Positions 23,171 to 32,735 of a stretch of DNA of 64,000 nt are shown here, one piece after another. Every line of letters begins with the position of its first letter. Position 1 is the first letter of the stretch. The stretch comes from Lytechinus variegatus (lineage: Eukaryota; Echinodermata; Echinoidea; Temnopleuroida; Toxopneustidae), in contig NC_054740.1 in assembly GCF_018143015.1 (NCBI RefSeq), positions 50,774,240 to 50,838,239 on the forward strand. The letters run 5' to 3'. A model generated the notes under the pieces. It did not search any database. It had not been told where the DNA came from and saw only the letters and a program-made list of their open reading frames with translations. The position numbers and the translations under genes are program-made.

Positions 23171-23179
23171 GTCGCAAGA

Positions 23180-23610
23180 GGCGTCGATCCTGGGGAGGGG
23201 GACGATCGCCCAACCAATGAAAATATTGGGGGGGGCAAACATATCGTTTTGCCCCCCCCCCCCCAATAATTCCGCATGTGCAAAAATAAAATAAGATTGT
23301 AATATGTTACACATAAACCAGCAAGCGAGATTGAGATACACAACTCGTATTTTATTAAAAATCGTGCTCAGAATGTCCGCTTTTCAGATTGGAATTCAAA
23401 AATTTTCAGCTCACGCTTCGCGCTCTGTAGCAAAAAACCCATACTTTTCATGATTAAATAGGTGAATTGAATGTCCCATTTTAAGTTCAAAACCTCAAAA
23501 GAACTCCCGCTTCGATTTGCTATAATCTTTCGTTGGATAGATATCTTGTTCTTTATCAAACACGTCCATTAAACTGTGAATTTTTTCAAATCAAAATATC
23601 AAAATCAAAA
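23180..23610. repeat. CGTCGATCCTGGGG / CTCGCGCTTCGCG family repeat
   Basis: Same family as 14575-15480: GGCGTCGATCCTGGGGAGGG, G- and C-runs at 23229-23236 and 23260-23272, then ATCGTGCTCAGAATGTCCGC and TTTTCAGCTCACGCTTCGCG. The ORFs in it are artefacts. Confidence 0.75.
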
Positions 23611-23633
23611 TATATCAAAATATATATATATAC

Positions 23634-24110
23634 AGTGCGTCCCAGAATAAACGAAACCGAGATTTAGCGATCATTTATCATAACTTACTCATAAATGAAA
23701 TAGACAAATGACCTACCAATTTAAAGCTTAGAATCTCCTCTTTCATCTGATATTACTTAGCTTATTTCTTATTCACGCATGAGTGAGCAAAAACAATTTG
23801 AAGAAAGGATATCAAAAACTCATTTGGCGAGGGGTATCTGGGTTTCAAAAAGAAAACCACATTTTTGAAAAGTTCAATATCTGTTCTTTAATTTGATACT
23901 TAAATTACAGAAAATGGTCAAGAAATAACAAAGTTCTGGTCATTTGAAATAAGGCTTGTATTTCCATAATTTCATGAGATAAACGTGTTTTCACCGGTTA
24001 CCCACAGAAGCTTTCGCATGGTGAACAAAAGATTTAATGCATGGCTGATCGTCAACAAAACGGAGTGTTGAGCCTGGAGAACCTCTTCATTATTGAAATA
24101 ATATCATTTT
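23634..24110. mobile_element. Tc1/mariner-like end (TACAGTGCGTCCCA), partial
   Basis: A (TA)n stretch is followed by CAGTGCGTCCCAGAATAAAC, close to the end of the complete element at 59076-60313 (CAGCGCGTCCC). No matching right end was seen, so the copy appears truncated. Confidence 0.45.
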
Positions 24111-25094
24111 CGTGGGTAACTGTAAGCAGTCTTTAACAGGTCCTTTTTCGATAATGCTAGAACAGTTAATAACAATTTCTGCTCGCGATTGGCGTTCGCA
24201 GTATCCATCTAGTTACATACGAATCTTGTTCAGCATCATACATAACATTGCCCAGGATATTAAATTTTCAGGGAAAACACATGAAAGTAAAAAAAATCGC
24301 TCGCGCTTCGCACTCGCACTTTTTATAAGGCTTATAAAATTATTTAATGCTTATGTTGTTTTTATAAGAATAAGACTAAAAAGTGACTGATAGGGGAAAA
24401 ATAGGTGAAGAAAATTTCGGGCCCCGTCCCGCCTATAGGCGAAAGTCGGATCAGCCCTTGTAACACATACACACACACACCAGAAAAAATGGTGCCCCCC
24501 TGAAAAAGCAAGGACCCCCAGTGCCCCTCCAGGAAAAAAATCCTATCTACGCCACTGCATTTATGGAACGGGCATACGAGTGTGCAGCTATATAGCCCAG
24601 CGGCACGGACGCCGGGTGCGCTCGCGCAGAGGCGATGGTCGGACAGCGCTCTGCGGCCGCTTTTCACCAAAATTGCAGCTCATTGCGATCGGAACGGCGT
24701 AACGAGAAATATGCGAAGCTTTGGAGTTTGGAGCGGATTTCTTATTTCTTTTTCTCAATAAGATTATTGCTATGCCCTGAAACGGAAATTCGAGTGGAAA
24801 ATGGGGGTCCCCTCCGCGGCACATACCCACTAACGTAGAAAACTGCTCTACAATCATTTCTATGCTTCGTGTTGCATGCCCTATAGATCTGCTTTTCGTG
24901 TGCAAAATTCTTTCATGCGATACCAGCATGCCATTCCAAATTGTTGAAATCCCGTTGCATAGAGCTGGTCTTCATAGCACATTATGCCTGCCTGAGCTCG
25001 CGGCGGGACTGTACCTGTACCATGGCTATCATGATTCCAGCTGGATGGTGACATGCGAAATGTAGATTATGACATGTATAAGAAAGTGGTTTTT
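24111..25094. other. Mixed repeats, no gene seen
   Basis: Contains a GCTCGCGCTTCGCACTCGCA scrap at 24299, a CACACACACAC stretch near 24470, and a minus-oriented end at 24558 reading CAGTGGCGTAGATAGGAT (hAT-like style) with G/C-rich interior. A CpG-richer patch at 24595-24830 yields overlapping ORFs on both strands without recognisable domains. Confidence 0.4.
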
Positions 25095-26009
25095 GTCTCA
25101 CCTGCATAGCAGAGTGAGACTATAGGCGCCGCTTTTCCGACGGCGGCGGCGGCGCCAACATCAAATCTTAACCTGAGGTTAAGTTTTTGAAATGACATCA
25201 TAACTTAGAAAGTATATGAACCTAGTTCATGAAACTTAGCCATAAGGTTAATCAAGTATTACTGAACATCCTATTAGAGTTTCATGTCACATGACCAAGG
25301 TCAAAGGTCATTTAGGGTCAATGAACTTAGACCATGTTGGGGAATCAACATCAAAATCTTAACCTGAGGTTAAATTTTTGAAATGTCATCATAACTTAGA
25401 AAATATATGGACCTAGTTTATTAAACTTAGACATAAGGTTAGTCAAATATCACCAAACATCCTGCTAGAGTTTCACGTCACATGACCAAGGTCAAAGGTC
25501 ATTTAGGGTCAATGAACTTTGGCCGATTTGGGGGTATCTGTTGAATTACAATCAAAACTTTGAAAGTATGTTGGTCTAGTTCATAAAACTTGGACATAAG
25601 AGTAATCAAGTATCACTGAACATCCTGTGCGCATTTTAGGTCACATGACCAAGGTCAAAGGTCAATGAACTTTGGCCATAATGGGGGTATCTGTTGAATT
25701 ACCATCATAACTTTGCAAGTTTATTGATCTGACTTTTGAAACTTGGACATAAGAGTAATCAAGTATCACTGAATATCCTGGGCAAGTTTCAGGTCACATG
25801 ATCAAGGTCGAAGGTCATGTGAGGTCAATGAACTTTGGCCACATTGGGGGTATTTGTTGAATTACCATCCTATCTCTGTAAGTGTATTGGTCTACTTCAT
25901 AAAACGTGGAAATAAGAGTAACCAAGTATCACTGAACATCTTGTGCGAGTTATAGTAGTTTTCAAAGTCAGCACTGCTGCTATGTTGAACCGCGTGATGC
26001 AGGTGAGAC
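25095..26009. mobile_element. GTCTCACCTGCAT-ended element with internal ~160 bp repeats
   Basis: It starts GTCTCACCTGCATAGCAG and ends GATGCAGGTGAGAC, giving short inverted ends. A CGG-rich patch (25128-25152) is followed by five degenerate units, each carrying TCACATGACCAAGGTC and AAAGGTCA, a GGTCAATGAACTT block and AACTTGGACATAAG with AATCAAGTATCACTGAACAT. Units start near 25160, 25340, 25530, 25680 and 25845. Non-coding. Confidence 0.75.
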
Positions 26010-26367
26010 GGCCAGAGGCATTCCACTTGTTTAAACAAATCGAGTATATATTGAGTAAGAAAAAACTTACTGAATTAAGGCTTAGATATAGATCATAGAT
26101 CATTTCAGTCAATCGATATTGCATTTAATGTGTATTAATTATTGGTGGATCACTGGCAATTGATTCCATGGGTCAGATCACCTCTCCAGCCAAAACCATT
26201 TCGCATGCGTTGATATGTACACATCATGCAATAGGCGATAATACGTCAATCACATCCAACTTTGCGGGGGGGGGTTCTTTTGCCTTCTCCTTCTACACAA
26301 CGATATGCCTCTAGCACACAATGTAATTGGCGGTATGTTTTACTTTCCGCAGAAATGGGGGATTTCT
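26010..26367. other. No gene seen
   Basis: AT-rich with a G-run at 26266-26274. Nothing else assigned. Confidence 0.4.
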
Positions 26368-26656
26368 TGGGGGTACACTTCCATTGATGAGTGGATACCA
26401 GGCGCGACCATGGGGTTTGGAAAAGCACCATAAACAAGGGAAGCAAGTCTTTTCCAGATTATGAAAATGTATCTCTTAACAATTATTTGGCTTGTGGCAC
26501 CCTAGTATTGGCAATATATCCCCTTTTCAGTATTTTAATCATCGTTTTTGACACCTTTATAAGGTTACATAGGCCTATACGTAACGTACTTACCCACTCT
26601 TTCCCTTTTTACGCGTGGTTGCGCCTGGTATCCATTCTTCAATGGAAGTGGGCCCC
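26368..26656. mobile_element. MITE with GACGAGTGGATACC-type ends
   Basis: Left end GGGGTACACTTCCATTGATG, AGTGGATACCAGGCGCGACC; right end GGTTGCGCCTGGTATCCATT then CAATGGAAGTGGGCCCC. The inverted termini are ~45 bp. A longer relative lies at 56135-56685. Confidence 0.8.
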
Positions 26657-26759
26657 GGGCGGCCTCTGGGAGGAAGCAAATGTGGCTTTGGAAAGTCGTC
26701 CTAAATCGGATGTATCGCTGTTACCATGATATTGATTATATTGATTTAATTTGACATGT

Positions 26760-26919
26760 ATGTTAATTTATATTTAGATTACTTTCAAACATGTATTTTT
26801 TTCTTCCAATATTGAATTTTGTTCATGCTATTGTTTATTTAAATTGAATCAATCTATCTTGTACTTATTTGTATCATTTTGAAGAATGAAAATAAATTTG
26901 AATTGAATTGAATTGAATA
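26760..26919 (+). mobile_element. Non-LTR retroposon 3' end with (TTGAA)n tail
   Basis: An A/T-rich 3'UTR-like stretch ends in GAAAATAAATTTGAATTGAA TTGAATTGAAT, the short tandem tail typical of CR1/L2-type elements. Only the 3' part is present. Confidence 0.55.
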
Positions 26920-28289
26920 GTAGCAACCAGAATTTTGCACACGAAACGCAAATTGAATGTTTCCGTTCCAGATGCGAAACGAAAAAAAAATCTCATGTCT
27001 CACAATTTGCATTGCAGGACAGAGTCTTACGACCCAAAAGCTCCTTCCAAAATCAACTAACGTCGTAAATAAGCGTTCGCGTTCTTCCAACGAAAGGTCG
27101 GGAATGAAGAAATGTAAGACGGAAGTGTGGTTGAAAGAGATTTATAGGTTTGAACAAGTATTCGATAATGTATTCTATCAGAAACAGGTAGCCAATGAAG
27201 TTCATTTAGAAAAGGGGTAGCATGACACCATTTTTGTTTTTGACAGATTAATCGTGCGCATTAATTTGTTCTGAAGGCTTTGAAGTCTTCCAAGATCTTG
27301 TTTACAAATACCCCCAAGCAAGCAACTCTAAACACTGGCCCACAAGTATACCTATACTGCGAGGAATAGTCACTTAGCTTGCATTACCAAAGATTAAGTT
27401 GTATCATGTATATCGTGTGAGATATTTCTTGATTTCAACTCCTGTCTGCACATTCAATGTACATTATACTTGCCGTTAAAATAGTTCAAATATGATCCCT
27501 ATATTCCGGCAGCCATACCTTGGTTTGGGGGCTTATGTTGCATTGGAATGCCATACTGGTGAGACCTTCTATTGAGGAATCGTCATGCTGGAACTCTGTC
27601 AACATTGACCAACCTGAGATATATGCCTATATGCGAAAATCCAAAGTGGCCGTCGGCAGCAATCTTGGATTTATTCACGTTTCCAAAGGGTTTATTGGTT
27701 TTAGCCTTATAGGGGGGGGGAGAATCTAAATCTGAAGTTGTCTTTGGGATACTTCCACGTTTTGAATTATAAATGACAGCCATGGTTGCCATATTACATG
27801 CATTTAAAGTATTGACTTTGTACATGCGGAAAACGTATTTATCATTTATTTCCCGGTTTTCATTTTGGACAAAAATGAGAGGATCGTTATAATGAAAAAT
27901 ATTGAAACATTAATTGAACAGTAATTAAGTACATTAAGTAGGATATCTGTGTTGTCACTGTGTATGGTATTAGGCATACTAATTATTTCTAATTCATCCC
28001 TCTGGAATGACTGTAAGTGTGGTTTTTACTTCGTTCTTAAAAAATTATCTGTGATAGTGCCATATACATATAATGATTTAATTACTTCTTAGGATTTCTT
28101 AGAGTAACCTAAAGTGTATGTAGAAGGGGATTGCCAAAATTGCTCTAAAATTGTTTCATAATTGTGCTTGATTTTTTTGCTTATCAGAGCAGCTTCACAC
28201 TTCAAAATTACCTCTGTTCTGTATCGAAACAACTGGTTGTCCTCATTTGAAGAACATGAATATTAATATTTGTTTCGATAAGTTTCTTT
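26920..28289. other. No gene seen
   Basis: Non-coding with short ORFs of up to 87 codons on both strands and no domain, signal peptide or paired splice site recognised. A G-run lies at 27712-27720. Confidence 0.4.
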
Positions 28290-28645
28290 CAACTGTATAG
28301 GCGGAACAAAGGCGAAATGATGTTCAACAAAGGGGGAGGGGGCGAATTGAGGTGCGAAATAGGGACGCTGGATTGATGTTTTACTTAGGGGCGCCAAACC
28401 GATGTTCGACATAGGGGGAGCCGAATTGATCGTCAACCTCGGTTGCGCCGAATTGATGTTCGACATAGAGGCACCGAATCGATGGTCGACATACGGGCGC
28501 CAATTTGATGTTTGTCTTGGGTCCGAAATATCATGTTCAACCTAGGGAGGGGGCACCAGGGACCAAATTCATATTCGACCTTTGAGGCCCTTATTTGATG
28601 TTTGACCGGGGAAAACGCCAAATTCATGTTTACTCGTATCAAATG
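28290..28645. repeat. Degenerate minisatellite, ~40-50 bp unit
   Basis: Units contain GCCGAATTGATGTTCGACAT AGGGG and variants (ATTGATGTTCGACATAGAGG, CGATGGTCGACATACGGG, TTTGATGTTTG). It is CpG-rich relative to its surroundings. The overlapping minus-strand ORFs are repetitive translations. Confidence 0.8.
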
Positions 28646-28774
28646 CTTAAATAAATGTCCATCTTGTTCATACCAAAGGTGCTTAGAAAGTCCAAATTTA
28701 GGTCAGAATATCAATAATTTTTATCTCGCTCTTCGCGCTTGCATCAATTGATTATTAAGGTATCCTGTTGATGT

Positions 28775-29058
28775 TTAAGCCCCAGTCACATATAGACCCC
28801 GGACCACCCCGGATCTGATCCGGGGAGAGATCCGTGTTGGCGCCTTGGAGGTCCGGGGTGGTCCGTGTTGGTCCTTGAACGTCCGGGAGGCCAACACGGC
28901 AGTTTTTGACTGTCAAAAACATCCGGCGTCATCCGTGGACTGCCGGGTAGACAAAGCCATCCGAGATGGTCCGTGTAGCTGCCGCGTAGGTCCTTGCGGC
29001 TGCCGGATCATGCCGGCATTGCTGTGTTGGTCCGTGTATATATGTGACTGGGGCTTAA
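28775..29058. mobile_element. GC-rich TTAA-flanked MITE
   Basis: The element (28779-29054) starts GCCCCAGTCACATATA and ends TATATGTGACTGGGGC, with TTAA on both sides (28775-28778, 29055-29058). The interior is GC-rich with repeated CCGGGGTGGTCCG, GTCCGTGTTGGTCC and TGCCGG words, in strong contrast to the AT-rich flanks. A different family from the AGGACAAGTCC elements. The 72-codon ORF inside has no recognisable domain. Confidence 0.9.
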
Positions 29059-29333
29059 GATAAGTGCTTAGAATTTCCAACTTTAGGACTTGTGTTACAT
29101 TCAATAAAAAAATGAATTTATTCCGCACAACTGAATCATTTGCGGACTTATATATAGTGACGCTAACTGGGGATACTGCCTAACACTACACATAGAAGTG
29201 AATTCAACTCGCATAGCGGAAACTTAAAACAAATCATTTGAACTATATGAAACGGTTTGAAATGAAATGGGGAATTTTAGTGAATTTTAAACATCAACAA
29301 GGGAGGCCCTCGAGGATAGGGAAGTTTCTCCAG

Positions 29334-29729
29334 GAAGTAGATCATTACAAACTCGCTCACACATCCACACTAACGCACACACCCTCAAAGCCTCACTCGC
29401 TTTATTTAAAACAAATGCAAACCTAGTTACAAATAATGCGTAAAGCATTTCCATTTATTTGAATGCAGGATAAAAGAGCATAGGTATGGTAGCCGAGGAT
29501 CGAATCCCGGATTTTCCATGTGTAGCCAGGCACCTTAGACCACTCGACCACGGCACATCCACTCACACACACATCATCACACCATTGTTATCTGACCATC
29601 GGACATGAGATTTATAACCATGGTTTTCCGGACCGGGTACGAAATCCGAGGGCCTTTAGCACGTCCCCGTTTGATGGGTAAAATACAAGAAAATATCCCA
29701 AGAAGTAGATCATTACAAACTCGCTCACA
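29334..29729. repeat. Two-copy repeat around AAGTAGATCATTACAAACTC
   Basis: AAGTAGATCATTACAAACTC followed by GCTCACACA and CA-rich sequence occurs at 29334 and 29700, preceded in both by a GGATAGGGA/GATGGGTAAA plus AAG-A-AT-TC-C block. This suggests a ~365 bp duplication. Confidence 0.55.
29488..29556 (-). repeat. tRNA-like sequence (tRNA-Leu-like), probably SINE-derived
   Basis: On the minus strand it has an A-box-like TGGTCGAGTGG and a B-box-like GATTCGATCC, with ends GTGCCG / CGGCTAC that can pair. A normal anticodon stem and long variable arm were not evident. More likely a SINE head or tRNA pseudogene than a working tRNA. Confidence 0.5.
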
Positions 29730-30169
29730 CACCTATCCGCACACATCCACGCACACACACACATTTTCAAAGTATTTCTATTTGGGTATAAAGTTATTAG
29801 TTTGCTGCAATATGCCGTACACTTTGACTGATGTAGGCATTTATAAGGGGTGACATATCAGCACACTATGTAAGTCAGCATGCACATGAGAAGGTAATAC
29901 TTGGGAACACTGGTACGATAGCACACTTCATAGTGTTATTTGGACAACATAATTATATACACGTCGAAAATATGACAATATGAAATAACAACATATACAT
30001 CATTTTTCATCTTTCTATATTATTTTAATGGATAACACATGATTTCATGTCACTTCTGCTTAATATATTCTGGTGTCTGTGCATTTAAGCGTATTAAATT
30101 TGTAGATCTGCAACGATAATAATGATTGTCATGATTGAGATAATGCTCAAAATATTGAGAGTTTATTAT
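29560..30169. other. No gene seen
   Basis: CA-rich stretches at 29720-29765, then AT-rich DNA. An 82-codon ORF at 29605-29853 crosses the repeat and is not credible. Confidence 0.4.
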
Positions 30170-30719
30170 AGGACAAGTCCGCCCCAACATAAAGTTGATT
30201 TGAATAAAAGAGAAAAATCCAACAAGCATTACACTGAAAGTTTCATCCAAAATCGGATGTAAAAGTAATGATATTTTAAATTTTCGCTTAATTTCACAAA
30301 AGAGCTATATTCACATTCTGGTCGGTATGGAAATGAGAGGACTGATGACATCACTCACTAACTATTTCTTTGTAGTTTATTATATGAAATTTCATAATTT
30401 TCTCCCCGTTGTCCTGTAAGAAAAAGTTTTATTCTTTCCCTGAATATGAATTTGTGGTATTACCATTATTAAACATTTTATGGTTCAGTCAAGATGGTCC
30501 TTATTGTCAAAATCTGTAAGAAATGAAACACTGTATAATTCAAACAATAAAAAACATAGAAATAGTGGGGGACATTATCGACTCTCTCATTCGTCACTAA
30601 GTTGTGCTTAACTGTTCTGTGAAAAATAAGCGAAACTTAAAATTGTAACTTTCTTAATTTATACATTTGATTTTCTCTATTGATTAAAATAAACATTTTT
30701 CCTGGGGTGGACTTGACCT
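30170..30719. mobile_element. Decayed MITE of the GGACAAGTCC family
   Basis: Starts AGGACAAGTCCGCCCCAAC and ends GGGGTGGACTTGACCT. The interior (TGACATCACTCACTAACTAT and later AGTCAAGATGGTCC) follows the order of the 11385 element. The flanking TTAA is degenerate (TATA / TTGA). Confidence 0.8.
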
Positions 30720-30944
30720 TTGAGTTAATAAGTAAGTTAAGCTGATGTTGTAAGCGTATTTCTTGGTCAGAGTGAACATGATGAACATTTTTGGGATTCA
30801 AAATAATATAATGCAGTACTGCAGATTTTGATGATGGAATATGAATGCATTCAGGATTATCGATTACGTTTGTCGACATTATGACATATGTCAATCCTAA
30901 TCGCCTTTCCAGTTCTCATTCGGGCCTCCAGATTTCCTGTGTAA

Positions 30945-31230
30945 AAAATAATAATAATAATAATGACAATGATAATTATTGGCTTTTATATAGCGCTTTA
31001 TCAATCTACGACTGTTCAAAGCGCTTCACAATTATTATTACCCAGTCACTGGATTCATAGCATTTCAGGCAGCCTGTTAGGCGCAAACTTGCTTAACCTA
31101 CCATAATGACGGTTGTTTCCTTCCGGTACCCAATTACCACCTGTGTGAGTGGCAAAAAGTGGATTGACGCCTTGCCAAAGGACGCTAGACCATGGTGAGA
31201 TTCGGACACACGAGCCTCTGATTACAACTT
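30945..31230 (-). mobile_element. SINE-like element with (ATT)n tail
   Basis: On the minus strand a degenerate tRNA-like head (B-box-like GTCCGAATCTC near 31200) leads into a body (ACCGGAAGGAAACAACCGTC, then GCGCTTTGAACAGTCGTAG and AAAGCGCTATATAAAAGCC) and an (ATT)n tail at 30950-30963. The body is of a type common in echinoderm DNA. Confidence 0.65.
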
Positions 31231-31432
31231 CCAAGAATACAATTTCATAATCAATCGATCAAAATTGAATAGTACTTAATTAATGCTTTCACCAGAAAAT
31301 CAAGACAAAAAAATATCTAAAAGTGTATTTAACCTTTCTAGGATTTCTACATCCACTGTCCTCTTCTTTCGCGTTATAATTCATGAAAACGCAATTTGAT
31401 ACAATATCGATCGTACGCAGCGATTTCCAGAA

Positions 31433-31616
31433 ATCGTCAGACCCCTGGTTTGCATACTGACCAGGGTGTACATATAACTGTTTTGTGAAAATAAGCGAAA
31501 AATTAAAAATGACATAACTTTCATACCTCACATCCGATTTTTATAAAGTTTCCAAGCGTTATGTTGTTAGATTTTTTTCTTTTTATTAAAATCAACCTTT
31601 TGGGGGTGAATTTGCC
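31433..31616. mobile_element. Half of a GGACAAGTCC-family MITE
   Basis: Only one end is present: GCATACTGACCAGGGTGTAC, ATATAACTGTTTTGTGAAAA, then CTTTTGGGGGTGAATTTGCC. The other half is missing. A minus-strand ORF across it (31289-31531) is explained by this repeat. Confidence 0.7.
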
Positions 31617-31911
31617 CTTTTAGACCAAAAGGAAGCGCAATTATTAGCAAAAGATGGAAAGTTCCATAAATACACACAAAACCACATCAGATTGTTGTTA
31701 TTTTGTGAGTAATATGACACACCACAAGTGCCAGGTATAAATGGTAATATCTCTGACTTTTTTCCCCTTCTGCAATTTTTACCCCTGCAATTTTTACTCC
31801 CGCCATTTTGTATTCTGCACTATTTACCTCTGCCATTTTTACGCCGAACCACACCAGAGGCCAGGAGGACAATCACTTTCTTCAACTGCAAAGATACAAG
31901 AAAATAAGATG

Positions 31912-32048
31912 GTAATATGCAGTAGCGGACCGTGACCTGGAGGAAACAAAGCATTGGGGTTGCACTGCATTGTCTGTGAACAATGCTGTGCCCCCCCCCC
32001 ACCCAATGCTTTGTCTCCTCCGGGTCACGGTCCGCCACTGGTAATAAG
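31912..32048. mobile_element. 121 bp hAT-like hairpin MITE with 8 bp duplication
   Basis: The element (31920-32040) starts CAGTAGCGGACCGTGACCTG and ends CGGGTCACGGTCCGCCACTG, with ~40 bp inverted arms. Flanks are GTAATATG (31912-31919) and GTAATAAG (32041-32048), 7 of 8 identical, as expected for hAT. Confidence 0.85.
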
Positions 32049-32209
32049 TTTAAAGTGGAAAAGGAATATTATACGAATACAATATGATACATTACAGTAT
32101 CCCAAACTGATTTTGACTACTTAAGAACAAGTTGACCTTAATTTACTTTTTTTAAATCAAAGATCTCCGTTAATAACGGAAATGGTCAAGTAAGCCTATA
32201 TGGCTTTTG

Positions 32210-32312
32210 AATACATCATAATGATAATGATTATAACAATGATTAAAATGACGATGATGGTGATGATGATGATAGTAATAGTAATAATAATGATAATAAT
32301 AATGATGATAAG
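32210..32312. repeat. (GAT/AAT)n microsatellite
   Basis: ATGATAATGATTATAACAAT and GATGATGATGATAGTAATAG type trinucleotide repeat with interruptions. Confidence 0.85.
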
Positions 32313-32327
32313 GGTAAAACTTTGTAT

Positions 32328-32424
32328 ACCGCAAATTCACAAATTGCCTCTAAGCAGTTAAGAGAAAGGAAAATATAAGGGAAGTATAAAGGAAATAGAA
32401 ATAAAAATACTTTGCACAACAAAA
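32328..32424 (-). repeat. Inverted copy of the 1318-1412 repeat
   Basis: The reverse complement of this stretch reads TTGTGCAAAGTATTTTTATT, then TTCCTTTATACTTCCC, CTTAACTGCTTAGAGGCAAT, matching 1318-1412. Confidence 0.7.
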
Positions 32425-32735
32425 TGTCTCAAAACTAATGTTACAATTTACAACTTTTTCTCACCAGATCATGAATAAAAAAAATGCCATCAAATGGGCC
32501 AATAAACATAATATGATCATTTTAAGAATTAGAAAGATGAGCTTTTAAAGCATAACTTTAAAGCATAACTTTAAATGTATTAAATGGGGAGATTCTTCTA
32601 AAGAAATGGAGCTGCATAAGAGAAAGAACGCTGACCGTGAGGGTGTATCACAGCAAACGCCAAAGGCATACAAATTTCTGAACTATGAGAATAAAATTTG
32701 TTTTATTGGACCATCTTTAAGATTGAATATATATA

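Noticed and set aside
24588-24929. 113-codon minus ORF with Arg-rich end
   Set aside because: It overlaps MITE-like sequence and has no domain, signal or splice support.
29488-29556. Functional tRNA-Leu gene
   Set aside because: No proper anticodon stem or long variable arm could be drawn.
31289-31531. 80-codon minus ORF (YVHPGQYANQGSDDF...) that looked like an exon
   Set aside because: Its first part, including the apparent acceptor TTTTCACAAAACAG, is the MITE family sequence; no partner exon was found.
32600-32700. Minus-strand reading after TTATTCTCATAG considered as a 3' exon of the secreted gene
   Set aside because: Two competing acceptors give different short frames, and the distance across the foldback makes it arbitrary.
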